Both the position numbers and the translations under genes were made by a program. Positions 45,101-55,433 of a stretch of DNA of 64,000 nt are shown here, one piece after another. The notes below the pieces were generated by a model that saw only the letters and a program-made list of their open reading frames with translations, had not been told where the DNA came from and ran no database searches. Origin of the DNA: Marchantia polymorpha subsp. ruderalis (Eukaryota; Streptophyta; Marchantiopsida; Marchantiales; Marchantiaceae); the NCBI GenBank assembly GCA_037833965.1, contig AP031352.1, positions 20,936,501 to 21,000,500 of the forward strand, given 5' to 3'. How positions within the stretch are numbered: position 1 is the stretch's first letter; each line of letters begins with the position of its first letter.

Positions 45101-47557
45101 TCTCGTCTCTCTGGCGACGCACTTCCTATCTCCGTCGCAATCGTCGCCGTGTCTGCACTGTCAGCTGGCAACACCAGTCTGCGTGCCTTCTGCTTCGGCC
45201 GGCTGTATGGCTCGCACGGCGACCGCGGTCGAATGGGAGCAGAGAGTTCTTGATGCTGCTCCTCTTCGGCCTCTTCCCTCCATCGCCGCTTCCGCGGCAC
45301 TCGCGCCGCAGGGGTGTGTCTCCCTTCATCCCTCCGTCTTGATGGGGTAGAAGTCGGTGACTCCTCCGCATCAGTGTCGACCTCGTTCTCCCGCACATAC
45401 TTCCCGGGATGGTCGATGGACAATGGCGGAAAATGTTCAAGCTCCGCCGCTGTCAAACAATTCCGCTGTCGATAAAAATTGATGAGGAAAGGAGAAAGAT
45501 GGTTTAGAGTTCCCCCCTTCTCCTCAAACGCGTGCTGTCGCATCACCCTGTGCAGGATGCTCGCCCAGTGAATTGGAGTTCCCTCGATGACGCACTCCAC
45601 AAAAGAGACCTGCCACAATGTGATGTAGCAGGCGCGGTGCGGCTGCAGTAATTGCATCAGCGCCGCGGACAAAGTCCGGCGAAATCGATCTTTGTAATCA
45701 CGGGTCCTGTACCCATTCTTGGTAGACCTCCCGGTCTTGAACAGCTCCACAAATTGCGCTTCTTCTTGCTTGGTCACCTTGATGCTTTCGCTGTCGAAAA
45801 GGAGATGCCCTGGCATGCCAGCACATCTTCCCAACGCCTGCGCCCAATCTTGGACTGTCCACCGGTCAACATGCGGACGCAATCCGCGCGAGGGTGGTCC
45901 CTGTGGCTCTAGCCACTCGCGCACCATATTCGCGCAGATGTAATTCCATCCCCATAGCAAGAAATCGAGCTTTCTTGCTATTAAGCGCTCTTCGAAAGCG
46001 CGCAGCCCGTTCTGCGGCAGGCGAAGTGGCACCATCCGCAATCTGCTCGGTCTCGTCATTGCGTTCCTGGGGTTCGCTCGCCCGCTCATTCTACTTCCGC
46101 ACTGTCCGCGTTTCTTTCTCTCTCGGCAAACTCTAATCGCTCTCAATTCCAAATCACGCGCACTCACTTCTCCCTCAATCAACAAGAAATCTCCTGAGCG
46201 ACGACGACGAGAATGTTCCGCAGCCAGCAGATGGATGCGCGCAGCGCGCACAAGAGATTGGAATCGCGAATTCAAGAATGGGACGCTCTCCGCCGCCCGG
46301 TCGAAGGTCATGGTCGTCTCTTGGTCGTGAAGAACGTCTCACTTGATGGCCGCGCCGGCGGTACGCTGGAACGGTCTTCGCTCTCACGCGCGGCTTCACG
46401 CTCCGCCGTCGTCGATTAAACTCTCACGCTCGAATTGGCGGATTTGAACTCCGCGAGCGTGTCACCCTCCGGACATGGGGGCGTAGCGCCGAAGGCGAGT
46501 TTTCCGCCTTGCGCGGTACACTTGTTCGTACCGCCCCTCGGCCAATCTCCTTCTGCCTTGACGCGTGTGTCCGCATGTCGGACGAAAATTCAACTCCTGC
46601 CTGTGCGCAGGCAGGGGCCTCGGCGGATTCTCCGCCGGCGCGGAACTTGAACATTCTCCTGTGCACAGGCGTTCTCCTGTGCGCAGGCGAATTCCGTCCG
46701 CGGCGCTGCGCTGGCGCGGAAGGCGTTGACCGTGGTCAGCCGTCTCCGTCCAGTCTGTCCGTTCCTTGTCTCTCCGTCGGCGCTTCCGCCGCCGCAACTC
46801 CGTCCGTCCAAGAGCGCATCCACCCGTGCCGTCCGCACGGTCCGTACCTATTGGATTACTCTGGCGGCTCTTCCGACGTACGCTGCGCTGCGCTGGCGCG
46901 GAAGGCACCGTACACTTTCTACCTCACAAGGCGCATTTCTAGGGCCCAAGGCGGATTTCCCGCCGACGCCGAAGTGCCAGTGCACAGGCGGACGCCTGTG
47001 CGTAGGCGGACTTCGCGCCTTCCCTAACCCTACTTCGCCTGTGCACAGGCGAACGCCTTCGTCCGCGCATAGGACAAAACTTGAATCCCCCTTCCGCGTA
47101 GGCGGAATTCGCGCCGGTGGCGAAATCCTTCCGCCGGGGGCGACCGCCTCCGTTTCTTCCAGTAGCGATAACTCCCTAAGTCCTCGTCCGTTCCAAGCGT
47201 TCTTGGGCTCGTTGGAATCAGCGCGTCGAGCTCTTTCCAACGGGATCCTAACTTGGTCAAGGCGCCCGAGGATTGACCTAATTACGGGGGTTTCCCTACA
47301 GCCGCGGACGCAACCTCCGAAGGCGGGTTTTGCGCCTTGCGCCGTAGAGATCCTAACTGCGGAGCTCGCAGAGAGGGTGGTGCCTGCCCTTACTGCGGCA
47401 CCCCAAATCCCAAATTCTACAAGATCCCTTGAGAATCCCCGCGATCTTCCGGATTCACTCTGTTTTGATGTACCGAAGGCTATTTACAATGCTGCCAGGG
47501 TACAGTTTTCCAAAAATGTTTTAATTTCCTCAAAATTGCCAAAAGTGGGGTACCACA
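42161..47557 (-). mobile_element. Solo LTR, minus orientation, nested in Element B 3' LTR
   Basis: Minus-strand start TGTGGTACC at 47557 and end TTATTACA at 42161 (5,397 bp), flanked by CGGAC at 42156-42160 and 47558-47562. Complete, with an intact LTR ORF, TATA at 43131-43137 (minus) and hairpin. The target sequence differs from that of the other CGGAC insertion (4518-4522), although the five duplicated bases are the same. Confidence 0.95.
43174..46311 (-). CDS. LTR-encoded 1,045-residue protein, intact, in a solo LTR
   Basis: Full-length copy of the LTR protein with no stop or frameshift, carried by an LTR that has no gag or pol of its own. Same layout as the copy at 19212: conserved N-terminal domain, VHRRSPVHRSPVHR-type repeats, acidic patch, coiled coil, WFRAGV end. 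It has private substitutions (for example SATDDGDRENAVGNQPASDG in the linker, AENRILSEEL in the coiled coil), so it is not a recent duplicate of A's copy. If the leader holds a promoter, this solo LTR is a free-standing gene. Confidence 0.85.
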   Translation of the reverse strand: MTFDRAAESVPFLNSRFQSLVRAARIHLLAAEHSRRRRSGDFLLIEGEVSARDLELRAIRVCRERKKRGQCGSRMSGRANPRNAMTRPSRLRMVPLRLPQNGLRAFEERLIARKLDFLLWGWNYICANMVREWLEPQGPPSRGLRPHVDRWTVQDWAQALGRCAGMPGHLLFDSESIKVTKQEEAQFVELFKTGRSTKNGYRTRDYKDRFRRTLSAALMQLLQPHRACYITLWQVSFVECVIEGTPIHWASILHRVMRQHAFEEKGGTLNHLSPFLINFYRQRNCLTAAELEHFPPLSIDHPGKYVRENEVDTDAEESPTSTPSRRRDEGRHTPAARVPRKRRWREEAEEEQHQELSAPIRPRSPCEPYSRPKQKARRLVLPADSADTATIATEIGSASPERREEARTTAGAAGHAATSSGERPPTGQGPPELPRAMRTDVPFAHRQTSADGRASADRRTQVDVDLRLRVGRSSPPVHRRSPVHRSPVHRTPPHVPPVHRQESPPFQRRKGKEPAEEPPTRHRPSGPDPPAHHAPQFAPSAPGPSSRGDTSRERAEAAPSAGSTPIDAPSAVGPIGQGTLGVRPPAMSPSAIDVRGATPATDKAPANAPAHGPGTAPTDRSREQQTVERSDCPRDEISMRDAQSNPAQPPSARSPSATDDGDRENAVGNQPASDGDAARIHSPSALDILATSSEAAAVPSQAAHVEDVQPHSGQSPTQSMATEILHSDDEDGGSTEEMLGAEDTEEEEEEIVGAPAAALSEQVIPLLRYLDRKVDKYADPLQPGSYIELVRRRTRTKVHTSKLLARVDQELRDLKEKHECLWGQYKLNQKFYKHSEKMKDEKLGELTKEQVKVKEALNSEQAENRILSEELVRQTRLLEQCQLARQADEELIRSLQSECGELRAQRAEAESQLVTIEEDRRKEADRTKVETARRVAHCLKGYAHWEVKAQEKLTLREFELRAAGLLSGDSRSRRKVAKKLEAFLSKAQDTMSALEGEVTAALQRLGLRSRADEWQGRELVRGSRPRRRRSTGSAECSVAWFRAGV

Positions 47558-48103
47558 CGGACCATGCGGACGGGACGGGTGGATGCGCTCTGGGACGGAC
47601 GGTGTGCGGCGGCGGAAGCGCCGACGAAGAGACAAGGAACGGACAGACTGGACGGAGACGGCTGACCACGATCAACGCCTTCCGCGCCAGCGCGACGCCG
47701 CGCACGGAATCCGCCTGCGCACGGAATCCGCCTGCGCACAGGCGAGCGCCTGTGCACAGGAGAATGAAGTTCCGCGCCGGCGGAGAATCCGCCGAGGAGT
47801 CTGCCTGCGCACAGGCAGGAGTTGAACTTTTGTCCGACATGCGGACACACGCGTCAAGGCAGAAGGGGATTGGCCGAGGGGCGGTACGAACAAGTGTACC
47901 GCGCAAGGCGGAAAACTCGCCTTCGGCGCTACGCTCCCATGTCCGCGGGGTAATACGCTCGCGGAGTTCAAATCCGCCAATTTGAGCGTGAGAGTTTAAT
48001 CGGCGACGGCGGAGCGTGAAGCCGCGCGTGAGAGCGAAGACCGTTCCAGCGTAGAGCCGGCGCGGCCATCAAGTGAGACGTTCTCCACGAGCAAGAGCCG
48101 ACC

Positions 48104-51100
48104 ATGACCTTCGACCGGGCGGCGGAGAACGTCCCATTCTTGAATTCGCGATTCCAATCTCTTGTGCGCGCTGCGCGCATCCATCTGCTGGCTGCTAAAC
48201 ATTCTCGACGTCGCCGCACAGGAGATTTCTTGTTGATTGAGGGAGAAGTGAATGCGCGTGATTTGGAATTGAGGGCGATTAGAGTTTGCCGAGAGAGAAA
48301 GGAGCTCGGGCGGTGCGGAAGTAGAATGAGCGGGCGAGCGAACCCCAGGAACGCAATGACGAGACCGGGCAGATTGCGGATGGTGCCACTTCGCCTACCA
48401 CAGAACGGGCTGCGCGCTTTCGAGGAGCGCTTAATAGCAAGAAAGCTCGATTTCTTGCTATGGGGATGGAACTACATCTGTGCGAATATGGTGCGCGAGT
48501 GGCTAGAGCCACAGGGACCACCCTCGCGCGGATTGCGTCCGCATGTTGATCGGTGGACAGTCCAAGATTGGGCGCAGGCGTTGGGAAGATGTGCCGGCAT
48601 GCCAGGGCATCTCCTTTTCGACAGTGAGAGCATCAAGGTGACCAAGCAGGAAGAGGCGCAATTTGTGGAGCTGTTCAAGACCGGGAGGTCTACCAAGAAT
48701 GGGTACAGGACCCGTGATTACAAGGATCGATTTCGCCGGACTTTGTCCGCGGCGCTGATGCAATTACTGCAGCCACACCGCGCCTGCTACATCACATTGT
48801 GGCAGGTCTCTTTTGTGGAGTGCGTCATCGAGGGAACTCCAATTCACTGGGCGAGCATCCTGCACAGGGTGATGCGACAGCACGCTTTTGAGGAGAAGGG
48901 GGGAACTCTAAACCATCTCTCTCCTTTCCTCATTAATTTTTATCGACAGCGGAATTGTTTGACAGCGGCGGAGCTTGAGCATTTTCCGCCATTGTCCGTC
49001 GACCATCCCGGGAAGTATGTGCGGGAGAATGAGGTCGACACTGATGCAGAGGAGTCACCGACTTCTACCCCATCAAGGCGGAGGGACAAAGGGAGAAACA
49101 CTCCTGCAGCACGAGTGCCGCGGAAGCGGCGATGGAGAGAAGAGTCCGAAGAGGAGCAGCATCAAGAACCCTCTGCTCCCATTCGACCGCGGCCGTTGTA
49201 CGAGTCATACAGCCGGCCGAAGCAGAAGGCACGCAGACTGGTGTTACCAGCCAACAGTGCGGACACGGCGACGATTGCGACGGAGAAAGGAAGTGCGTCG
49301 CCAGAGAAGCATGAGGAAGCGCGGACGACCGCAGGAGCAACGGACCACGCTGCAGCCTCGACGGGCGAGAGGCCGCCTACGGGCCAAGGGCCTCCGGAGT
49401 TACCACGTGCGTTGCGGACAGATGTTCCGTTTGCGCACAGACGAGACTCCGCGGACGGACGAGCCTCCGCGGACAGGCGATCACAAGTGGACGTAGATCT
49501 ACGCTTACGCGTGGGAAGGAGCAGTCCGCCTGTGCACAGGTCGCCTGTGCACAGGACACCTCCACACGTGCCGCCTGTGCACAGGCAGGAATCACCCCCG
49601 TTCCAACGTAGGAAGGGGAAGGAGCCGGCGGAAGAGCCGCCTACGAGACACCGGCCCTCGGGGCCAGACCCTCCGGCGCACCACGCGCCGCAATTTGCGC
49701 CTTCGGCGCCAGGGCCTTCGAGCCGAGGAGATACGAGCAGGGAGCGTGCGGAGGCCGCACCATCGGCGGGTAGTCCGCCGATAGATGCGCCTTCGGCGGT
49801 AGGGCCTATGGGCCAAGGGACAGCAGGCGAGCGGCCCCCGGCCATGTCGCCTTTGGCGGTGGACGTCCGCGGCGCTACGCCTGCGGCGGACAAGGCGCCG
49901 GCATTTGCGCCTGCGCACAGGCCAAGCACAGCCCCCACGGACCGATCAAGGGAGCAGCAACAGACGGAGGAGCGGAGTGACTGTCCGCGGGATGAAATTT
50001 CGATGCGCGATGCGCAATCAAACCCCGCGCAGCCACCCTCCGCTCGATCGCCTTCGGCGGCGGGCGTCGGCGGCAGAGAGGACACGGTAGACGACCAGCA
50101 AGCGAGCGGCAGGGATGCCGCACGGGCACATTCGCCTACCGCCTTAGACATTTTGGCGAAGAGCAGCGAGGCTGCAGCCGTGCCTTCGCAGGCAGCACAC
50201 GTTGACGACGTGCAGCCCCACTCGGGTCAGTCGCCGACGCAATCAATGGCGACTGAAATTCTCCACTCGGATAATGACTACGGAGGCTCCACCGAAGAAA
50301 TGTCAGGAGCAGAGGACACTGAGGAGGAGGAGGAGGAAATTGTTGGAGCGCCGGCGGCGGCGCTCTCTGAGCAGGTGATTCCGTTGCTGAGGTACTTGGA
50401 TCGCAAGGTCGATAAATACGCCGACCCACTTCAGCCGGGATCTTACATCGAGTTAGTGCGCAGGCGGACTCGCACTAAAGTCCACACCAGCAAGCTATTA
50501 GCTAGAGTGGACCAGGAGTTGAGGGAATTGAAGGAGAAGCATGCATGCTTGTGGGGTCAGTATAAACTTAATCAGAAATTCTACAAGTACTCCGAGAAGG
50601 TGAGGGATGAGAAACTGGACGAGCTCACCAAGGAGCAGGTGAAGGTCAAGGAAGCACTAATTTCTGAGCAGGCCCAGAATCGGATTTTGTCAGAGGAGCT
50701 CGTGCGGCAGACGCGGTTGTTGGAACAATGTCAGCTCGCACGGCAGGCGGATGAGGAGTTAATCCGCAGGTTACAGTCAGAGTGTGGCGAATTGAGAGCG
50801 CAACGTGTTGAGGCCGAATCGCAATTAGTGATAATGGAAGAGGATCGCAGGAAGGAGGCAGATCGCACGAAGGTGGAGACGGCGAGGCGTGTCGCCCACT
50901 GTCTCAAGGGCTACGCCCACTGGGAAGTGAAGGCGCAGGAGAAACTCACACTGCGTGAGTTTGAACTGCGCGCAGCCGGGTTGTTGTCAGGCGACAGTAG
51001 GAGTCGGCGGAAGGTAGCAAAGAAGCTCGATGCTTTTCTGTCGAAGGCGCAGGATACCATGTCCGCCCTCGAAGTGGAGGTGTCCGCGGCGTTGCAACGA

Positions 51101-51226
51101 TTGGGACTGCGCAGTCGAGCGGAAGATTGGCAGGGTAGGGAGTTAGTGCGCGGCAGTCCGCCGCGCAGGAGACGTAGTACAGGTTCCGCGGAGTGTAGTG
51201 TAGCGTGGTTCCGTGCAGGCGTGTAG
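48104..51226 (+). CDS. LTR-encoded 1,040-residue protein, intact (Element B 3' LTR)
   Basis: Intact copy of the second LTR subfamily. It differs from A's copy in the N-terminal part (EGEVNARDLEL, RERKELGRCGS), linker (ALRTDVPFAHRRDSADG, QQQTEERSDCPRDE, SDNDYGG) and coiled coil (LRELKEKHACLWG, KYSEKVRDEKLDEL, AEDWQG), yet the core LDFLLWGWNYICANMVREW to LINFYRQRNCL is almost unchanged. The shorter VHRSPVHRTPP repeat is one or two units down from the solo LTR copies. In a genomic transcript ending in the 3' LTR this ORF would lie in the 3' untranslated part. Confidence 0.85.
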   Translation: MTFDRAAENVPFLNSRFQSLVRAARIHLLAAKHSRRRRTGDFLLIEGEVNARDLELRAIRVCRERKELGRCGSRMSGRANPRNAMTRPGRLRMVPLRLPQNGLRAFEERLIARKLDFLLWGWNYICANMVREWLEPQGPPSRGLRPHVDRWTVQDWAQALGRCAGMPGHLLFDSESIKVTKQEEAQFVELFKTGRSTKNGYRTRDYKDRFRRTLSAALMQLLQPHRACYITLWQVSFVECVIEGTPIHWASILHRVMRQHAFEEKGGTLNHLSPFLINFYRQRNCLTAAELEHFPPLSVDHPGKYVRENEVDTDAEESPTSTPSRRRDKGRNTPAARVPRKRRWREESEEEQHQEPSAPIRPRPLYESYSRPKQKARRLVLPANSADTATIATEKGSASPEKHEEARTTAGATDHAAASTGERPPTGQGPPELPRALRTDVPFAHRRDSADGRASADRRSQVDVDLRLRVGRSSPPVHRSPVHRTPPHVPPVHRQESPPFQRRKGKEPAEEPPTRHRPSGPDPPAHHAPQFAPSAPGPSSRGDTSRERAEAAPSAGSPPIDAPSAVGPMGQGTAGERPPAMSPLAVDVRGATPAADKAPAFAPAHRPSTAPTDRSREQQQTEERSDCPRDEISMRDAQSNPAQPPSARSPSAAGVGGREDTVDDQQASGRDAARAHSPTALDILAKSSEAAAVPSQAAHVDDVQPHSGQSPTQSMATEILHSDNDYGGSTEEMSGAEDTEEEEEEIVGAPAAALSEQVIPLLRYLDRKVDKYADPLQPGSYIELVRRRTRTKVHTSKLLARVDQELRELKEKHACLWGQYKLNQKFYKYSEKVRDEKLDELTKEQVKVKEALISEQAQNRILSEELVRQTRLLEQCQLARQADEELIRRLQSECGELRAQRVEAESQLVIMEEDRRKEADRTKVETARRVAHCLKGYAHWEVKAQEKLTLREFELRAAGLLSGDSRSRRKVAKKLDAFLSKAQDTMSALEVEVSAALQRLGLRSRAEDWQGRELVRGSPPRRRRSTGSAECSVAWFRAGV

Positions 51227-51262
51227 CGTAGTGCAGTGTAGTGCTAGGTAGGACTTAGAAGG

Positions 51263-51291
51263 TATAAAATAGTTCCAGGCGTTTTGCCTGG
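51263..51291 (+). promoter_or_regulatory. TATA box plus hairpin (Element B 3' LTR)
   Basis: TATAAAA at 51263-51269 and CCAGGC-GTTTT-GCCTGG at 51275-51291. Present here but deleted from the 5' LTR of the same element. Confidence 0.55.
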
Positions 51292-52247
51292 GGTTCTTTC
51301 CCAAACTCAGAAGTATAGATCAGGAACCCATTTCCTTTGCGTGTTTGTGTCCTTGAGTTCTGTCACCACGCACGAGGAGTTACAACTTAGCGTTCCGCAT
51401 TTTGTAGCTGAAGGCCTTCGGCCGAATGTTCAGAGCTAGTACATTGGTTAGAGACTTGAGTAGTTCGGATCTGCACCTGCGGGTGACTGCCGATGCTCAG
51501 AGCCAGTGACTAGTTAGATACTTGAACAGTTTCGCCCCTACACCTTCGAGTGTTCCTTTCTGATTGTACTCCCTTGGGATTTTTCCCCTGAATGCCAAAG
51601 TGAAGTTTTGCTACTTCGTGTAAGCCTTGGTTGTAAATTCAGGTTACGCTGCAGCAGGTGCTTTGAGGGTAACCCCTGTAGTATTTCTGGGAATGACAAG
51701 TGCCTGAGAATTCAAACTCTTCAATAGACTGTTGTTGTGTTACTGGAATGTTTCACAGTGAGTCCTTCAGTGCGGACCTGTGTTCTCTACGCGTTTTGTG
51801 AGTTGAGAGTGTTGTTCACCGCGTATGAGTGACTTCGATCCGAAGTAGGCAGTCCAAACCGGGTTTCCTACGCTAGCAGCAAGCTAGTGGAAGCGTTGTA
51901 AAAGCCGGAGTTGGAAGTCACTACCCGCAGCTTCGCTGAGTGTACTCTTGAGAGACTTCCCCCCTGAAATCTTGAGTAGAGGTCCTAACGGATCTCTGGG
52001 TTGTGTTTCTGTAGTTTCAGGTGTGTGTGTGTGTGTGTGTGTGTGTACGCTGCACTGTGCGACCTCCGAGTGCGCTCCGAGTGGACACTTGCAGTATTTC
52101 TGGGAGTGACAGTCGCCTGAGAATTCAAACTCATCAATAGTCTGTTAAACGTGACACTTTGTACCCTGTGTGTTCCTCTGTCCCTGTGGGTTCGACCTTT
52201 CTACCACTATATTGCAGTTTTAGCCTTTAGTGGGTTATTACACTTTG

Positions 52248-53084
52248 CATTATAAAATCAAAAAGTAGGAAGAGAACGAGTTGGAGAGATGTAAGTGAAA
52301 TCTCATGTTCAAGCTTTTCAAGTTTAATTGGAACCAATTTCTATGAATGCGGTTAAATGAAATAGGATACTTTTTTAGAAAATTGAAAATGAAGTTTATC
52401 TTTTACTTTGAATGAAAAATTCATGTGCAATGAAAGATTAGAAAAAAAATTAGAACAATAAAGTTTTTGGAGGGTTGGATCATGAGGATAAATTATTTTT
52501 TTTTTCATTTTCATTTTTCCAATTTTATTGCAAGACCGATTATAATAAAGATAAATTTTATTAAATTATAAATAATATTAAAGATAAAATTTTTACATGA
52601 TACATTACATGAGATGAATGTTTTAAGACCTAGATGCTTCAATTTAATGCAGTGGAAAAATTTTGCAGAATTTTCAACAATTGGATTTTTTTCGAATCAC
52701 AAAAATATAATTGTGATATTTTGTCATAGATTTTATGCATCTATGAATGCATTTAAGAATCTTATGATCTTCAAGGATCCAATCATGGATATGAATGAAG
52801 TAGAAGCTTTAGATGTGTTCAAACCAGATTTGAATTATCAATTTCAAAAAGAGTTGATGATCAACAATTCATCCACAGATAATAAAACAGTTATAATTGA
52901 ATAGAAAAAATCTCAAAAAATAAATTGCACATGGAAATCTGTAAATCTTCCATTCGGAAAAAATCTTGCACAATTGAAGGCAGATAAAACTTCAAGGTGA
53001 AGAGAGGAATTGCTAGTGAAATTCTTAAGTAGAATGCGAGATGAGTAGCCAGGGTATACAATTAACAACCTGATGTAGAAAACC
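52248..53084. other. AT-rich host DNA without a supported gene
   Basis: Continues the sequence interrupted at 25767 (CTTTG then CATTATAAAATC). It has long A/T runs (for example the T-run near 52497-52505). A 96-codon frame at 52614-52904 has no recognisable motif. By position it could be decayed copia gag-pol sequence upstream of the RT fossil, but nothing in it shows that directly. Confidence 0.5.
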
Positions 53085-53870
53085 TTGAAACCTACGTTCT
53101 TGTTGCAAGTGTGATCTATCAACATGTTGTTAGCTCTAGCTGTTGAAAATAAGTGGGAGATCTAGCAACTAGATATGATGTTGAATGGAGATTAGGAGAA
53201 ACAAATCTACAAGGATGTACCATACGGCCACTCCAACTCCGAGAAAGTTTGCTTGCTCAGAAAAGCCCTTATATGGGCTAAAGCAAGCTCCTATGAGTTG
53301 CTACCAGAAGCTTGATGCTTATGTGAGGATGCAACCCTTCAAGAGAGCACACTCAAACTTGAGTGCCTTCATTAAGAATGTAGAACTCTTGAAAATAGTT
53401 TACGTTGATGATTTGTTGTTGATAGGGAAGGGAGTAAGACACTTTTGTTAAGGGTTTTTACAGTATCAAGTACTGTAAAGTTTCTTCTAGGTCCACATTG
53501 ACAGAAACCGAAAGGAAGGATACATTATATTGAGCCAAACCAAGTACATTGGAGATAGGTAGAAAGTGGAGGATGCCAAACCTGTCTCTACCTCCTTGGA
53601 ACATGGCTGCAGGTTGATGAAGGAGATCGATGAAACTAGCACAAAAACCATAGAAGACTTGCAATTCCTATGGCAGAGTGCACTAGGTTCACTGGTGTTT
53701 GCTATGGTGAGTACAAACCCAGAAATAACTCACTCCATGGGAGCTCTAACCAGATACACAAACGTTCCAACTGCATGACATTGGAGATGTCTGAAGAAAG
53801 TACTAAGGTACTTGAATGGCAGTCTTGATATGTATATAGAAAACAGGAAATTAGGGATAAAAGCTCTTCT
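53085..53870 (+). pseudogene. Ty1/copia reverse transcriptase-RNase H fossil
   Basis: Pieces in shifting frames match the copia RT order: ETYVLVAS, then MLLALAVENKWEI*QLDMMLNGD (two stops), KALYGLKQAPMSCYQKLDAY, the catalytic YVDDLLLIG near 53400, a gap, EDAKPVSTSLEHG, YRQRSALGSLVF-like sequence read as WQSALGSLVFAM, ITHSMGALTRYTNVPTA and HWRCLKKVLRYLNGS. Several stops and frameshifts rule out activity. It is Ty1/copia, unrelated to the gypsy elements, and older than them. Confidence 0.88.
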
Positions 53871-54970
53871 CATGCTTGTTGGGGTGATAATTTGGATATC
53901 ATTAGATTTTCTAGTGATTATTTAATTATTCCAAGAGGTGGAGCTCTTAGCTCTCATTGTTGGTTTTCACATGTCTTGAGGAGTGTAGTATATTTTCTTA
54001 AAAAGATCAATTACTCGTACTTCCAGAGCACCTGATACTGTAGGATCATAATCTGGGATTCATCTCGAGGATAAAACTTCATAAGGATGTTCACAGGAAT
54101 CTAATTATAATTTCTCGGTATACTTTTAACGATAATGTCTTTGTCAGTATATAAATATTTGATTAGATATCTTCATTAATGCCATCTATGCAACTATATA
54201 CCAGAAAACTTCTGCTCATTCATGTACATGTTTCTAACATCAATCTGTACAAGTTTTCAAAGATTTCATAAGAATAAAAATTCGAAGGTTTTTTTATAAT
54301 CACCTTTATCAGTCTTCGAATTATCTAGTATCCGATGCATTCCATTGCTTTTTTGTGCAACGGGTAGTTAGACTATGTCCAAAAAAAAAATGCCCCGTTC
54401 TAATAATAGAGGTGACATCTTAACAAGGCAATAACGCCAAAAATAATCACTGGCAATCGACCTAAAATAATCAGCCTGGTGCCTCTTTTCAATAAATTAT
54501 TCAAAAAGTAGAAAACATGTTCGTTGGCCATAGAGAAGCTCTGTTTATGATGCTTATATAAATGCTCATTTAAATGTTTTTCAATTACTCGATTCTGAAT
54601 TCTACTCTATCAACTTTACTATCAAGTGCACGAGCGGAATCCAACGTTGCGCCCAGCCAATCATACAGGGGCTCCATTGATCGCATGTCTGTGTTGCAAT
54701 CTCTTTTTTCTCTTTCTTTTTTAATTTTTTCTTTTCATGCCTCGATCCTCTCACCATATGATACATTATCAAGGAAAAATTAGTAATAAAAAAAGAAGAC
54801 TAGTCTCGACCACCGGACAATCAAAGTCAGCCTGCGCATGTGCGTCTGCATGGTTAGCTTGCAGTGACATTTCAAATTCCACGTATTGTGGGATTCCGTG
54901 TTTTGGCCTTGATATCAGGGGAGTCATTGTTTTAGTCAGGGGCTTTCATCCGCGTTGCACAAGCCATAGA
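53871..54970. other. AT-rich spacer, nothing recognised
   Basis: No open frame with recognisable motifs on either strand and no clear repeat or copia 3' LTR. T-rich tract near 54700-54735. Confidence 0.5.
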
Positions 54971-54971
54971 G

Positions 54972-55433
54972 GTGAGAGATATGGAGGACATTGCTGTACC
55001 CACGAGAAAACATGAAAATTCGATTTTATTGTACATGTGGGCTTCTGAAGCTCTGAGCTCCGACCAGTATGTTATATTCAGTAAGAGGTGGAATATGTTT
55101 CTACTTCATTCAGGAAGATATGTCGGTGGGTTCACATACTGCAGTCTTGATGGCACTTACGTCTCGGGAGAGTGCCGTCATTTGGAGGACGTAAACTAGA
55201 AATACAGAGGCCAAGGTGGAAAATCAGTAGGAAAGGAATTCGCAACCTTGAATCCTGGAACTTCGTTCTCGATTAGGAAATCATGGATCGATATCCGACC
55301 CTCGTTGTGTCTGGCAGACAATGTAGACTGTACAAATATGCACATATATGACGCTCCTCTGAAACCATGGTACTCAGCTCCATCTTCATTCCTCTCATCA
55401 GCAGAGAAAATATTCATTCTTCAATCACGTTAG
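54972..55433 (+). pseudogene. Gene fragment with one internal stop, unknown family
   Basis: A single frame runs from MEDIAVPTRKHENSILLYM through SDQYVIFSKRWNMFLLHSGRYVGGFTYC to a TAG at 55197-55199 and then on through NPGTSFSIRKSWIDIRPSLCL and PWYSAPSSFLSSAEKIFIL to a stop at 55431. Aromatic-rich strands such as AEKIFIL would fit the C-terminal part of an F-box protein, and an F-box remnant lies 600 bases downstream, but I do not recognise the family. The piece GTTCACATACTGCAGTC near 55130 recurs almost exactly at about 56010, hinting at a local duplication. Confidence 0.4.

Larger units (their letters stand above)
25768..52242 (+). mobile_element. Element B: Ty3/gypsy retrotransposon with open gag-pro and pol
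   Basis: TGTGGTACC at 25768 to TTATTACA at 52242, flanked by CTTTG (25763-25767 and 52243-52247). Same family as Element A and very similar in gag and pol. The 5' LTR carries a direct solo LTR and the 3' LTR an inverted solo LTR. All coding frames of the internal region are open apart from the UAG readthrough stop. The 5' LTR has two deletions, one of which removes its TATA box, so this copy may be silent despite intact proteins. Confidence 0.95.
41439..52242 (+). repeat. 3' LTR of Element B (with nested inverted solo LTR)
   Basis: Pieces 41439-42160 and 47563-52242, about 5.4 kb net, split by the solo LTR 42161-47557. It holds a complete LTR gene (48104-51226), TATA at 51263-51269, hairpin at 51275-51291, R/U5-like sequence and a GT run at about 52021-52046. 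41439-42160 and 47563-48103 are the GC-rich palindrome-bearing leader with no supported gene. Confidence 0.93.

Noticed and set aside
46726-47985. 419-codon plus-strand frame across the solo LTR boundary at 47557.
   Set aside because: It crosses an insertion junction and joins antisense leader sequence to sense leader sequence, so it cannot be one ancestral gene.
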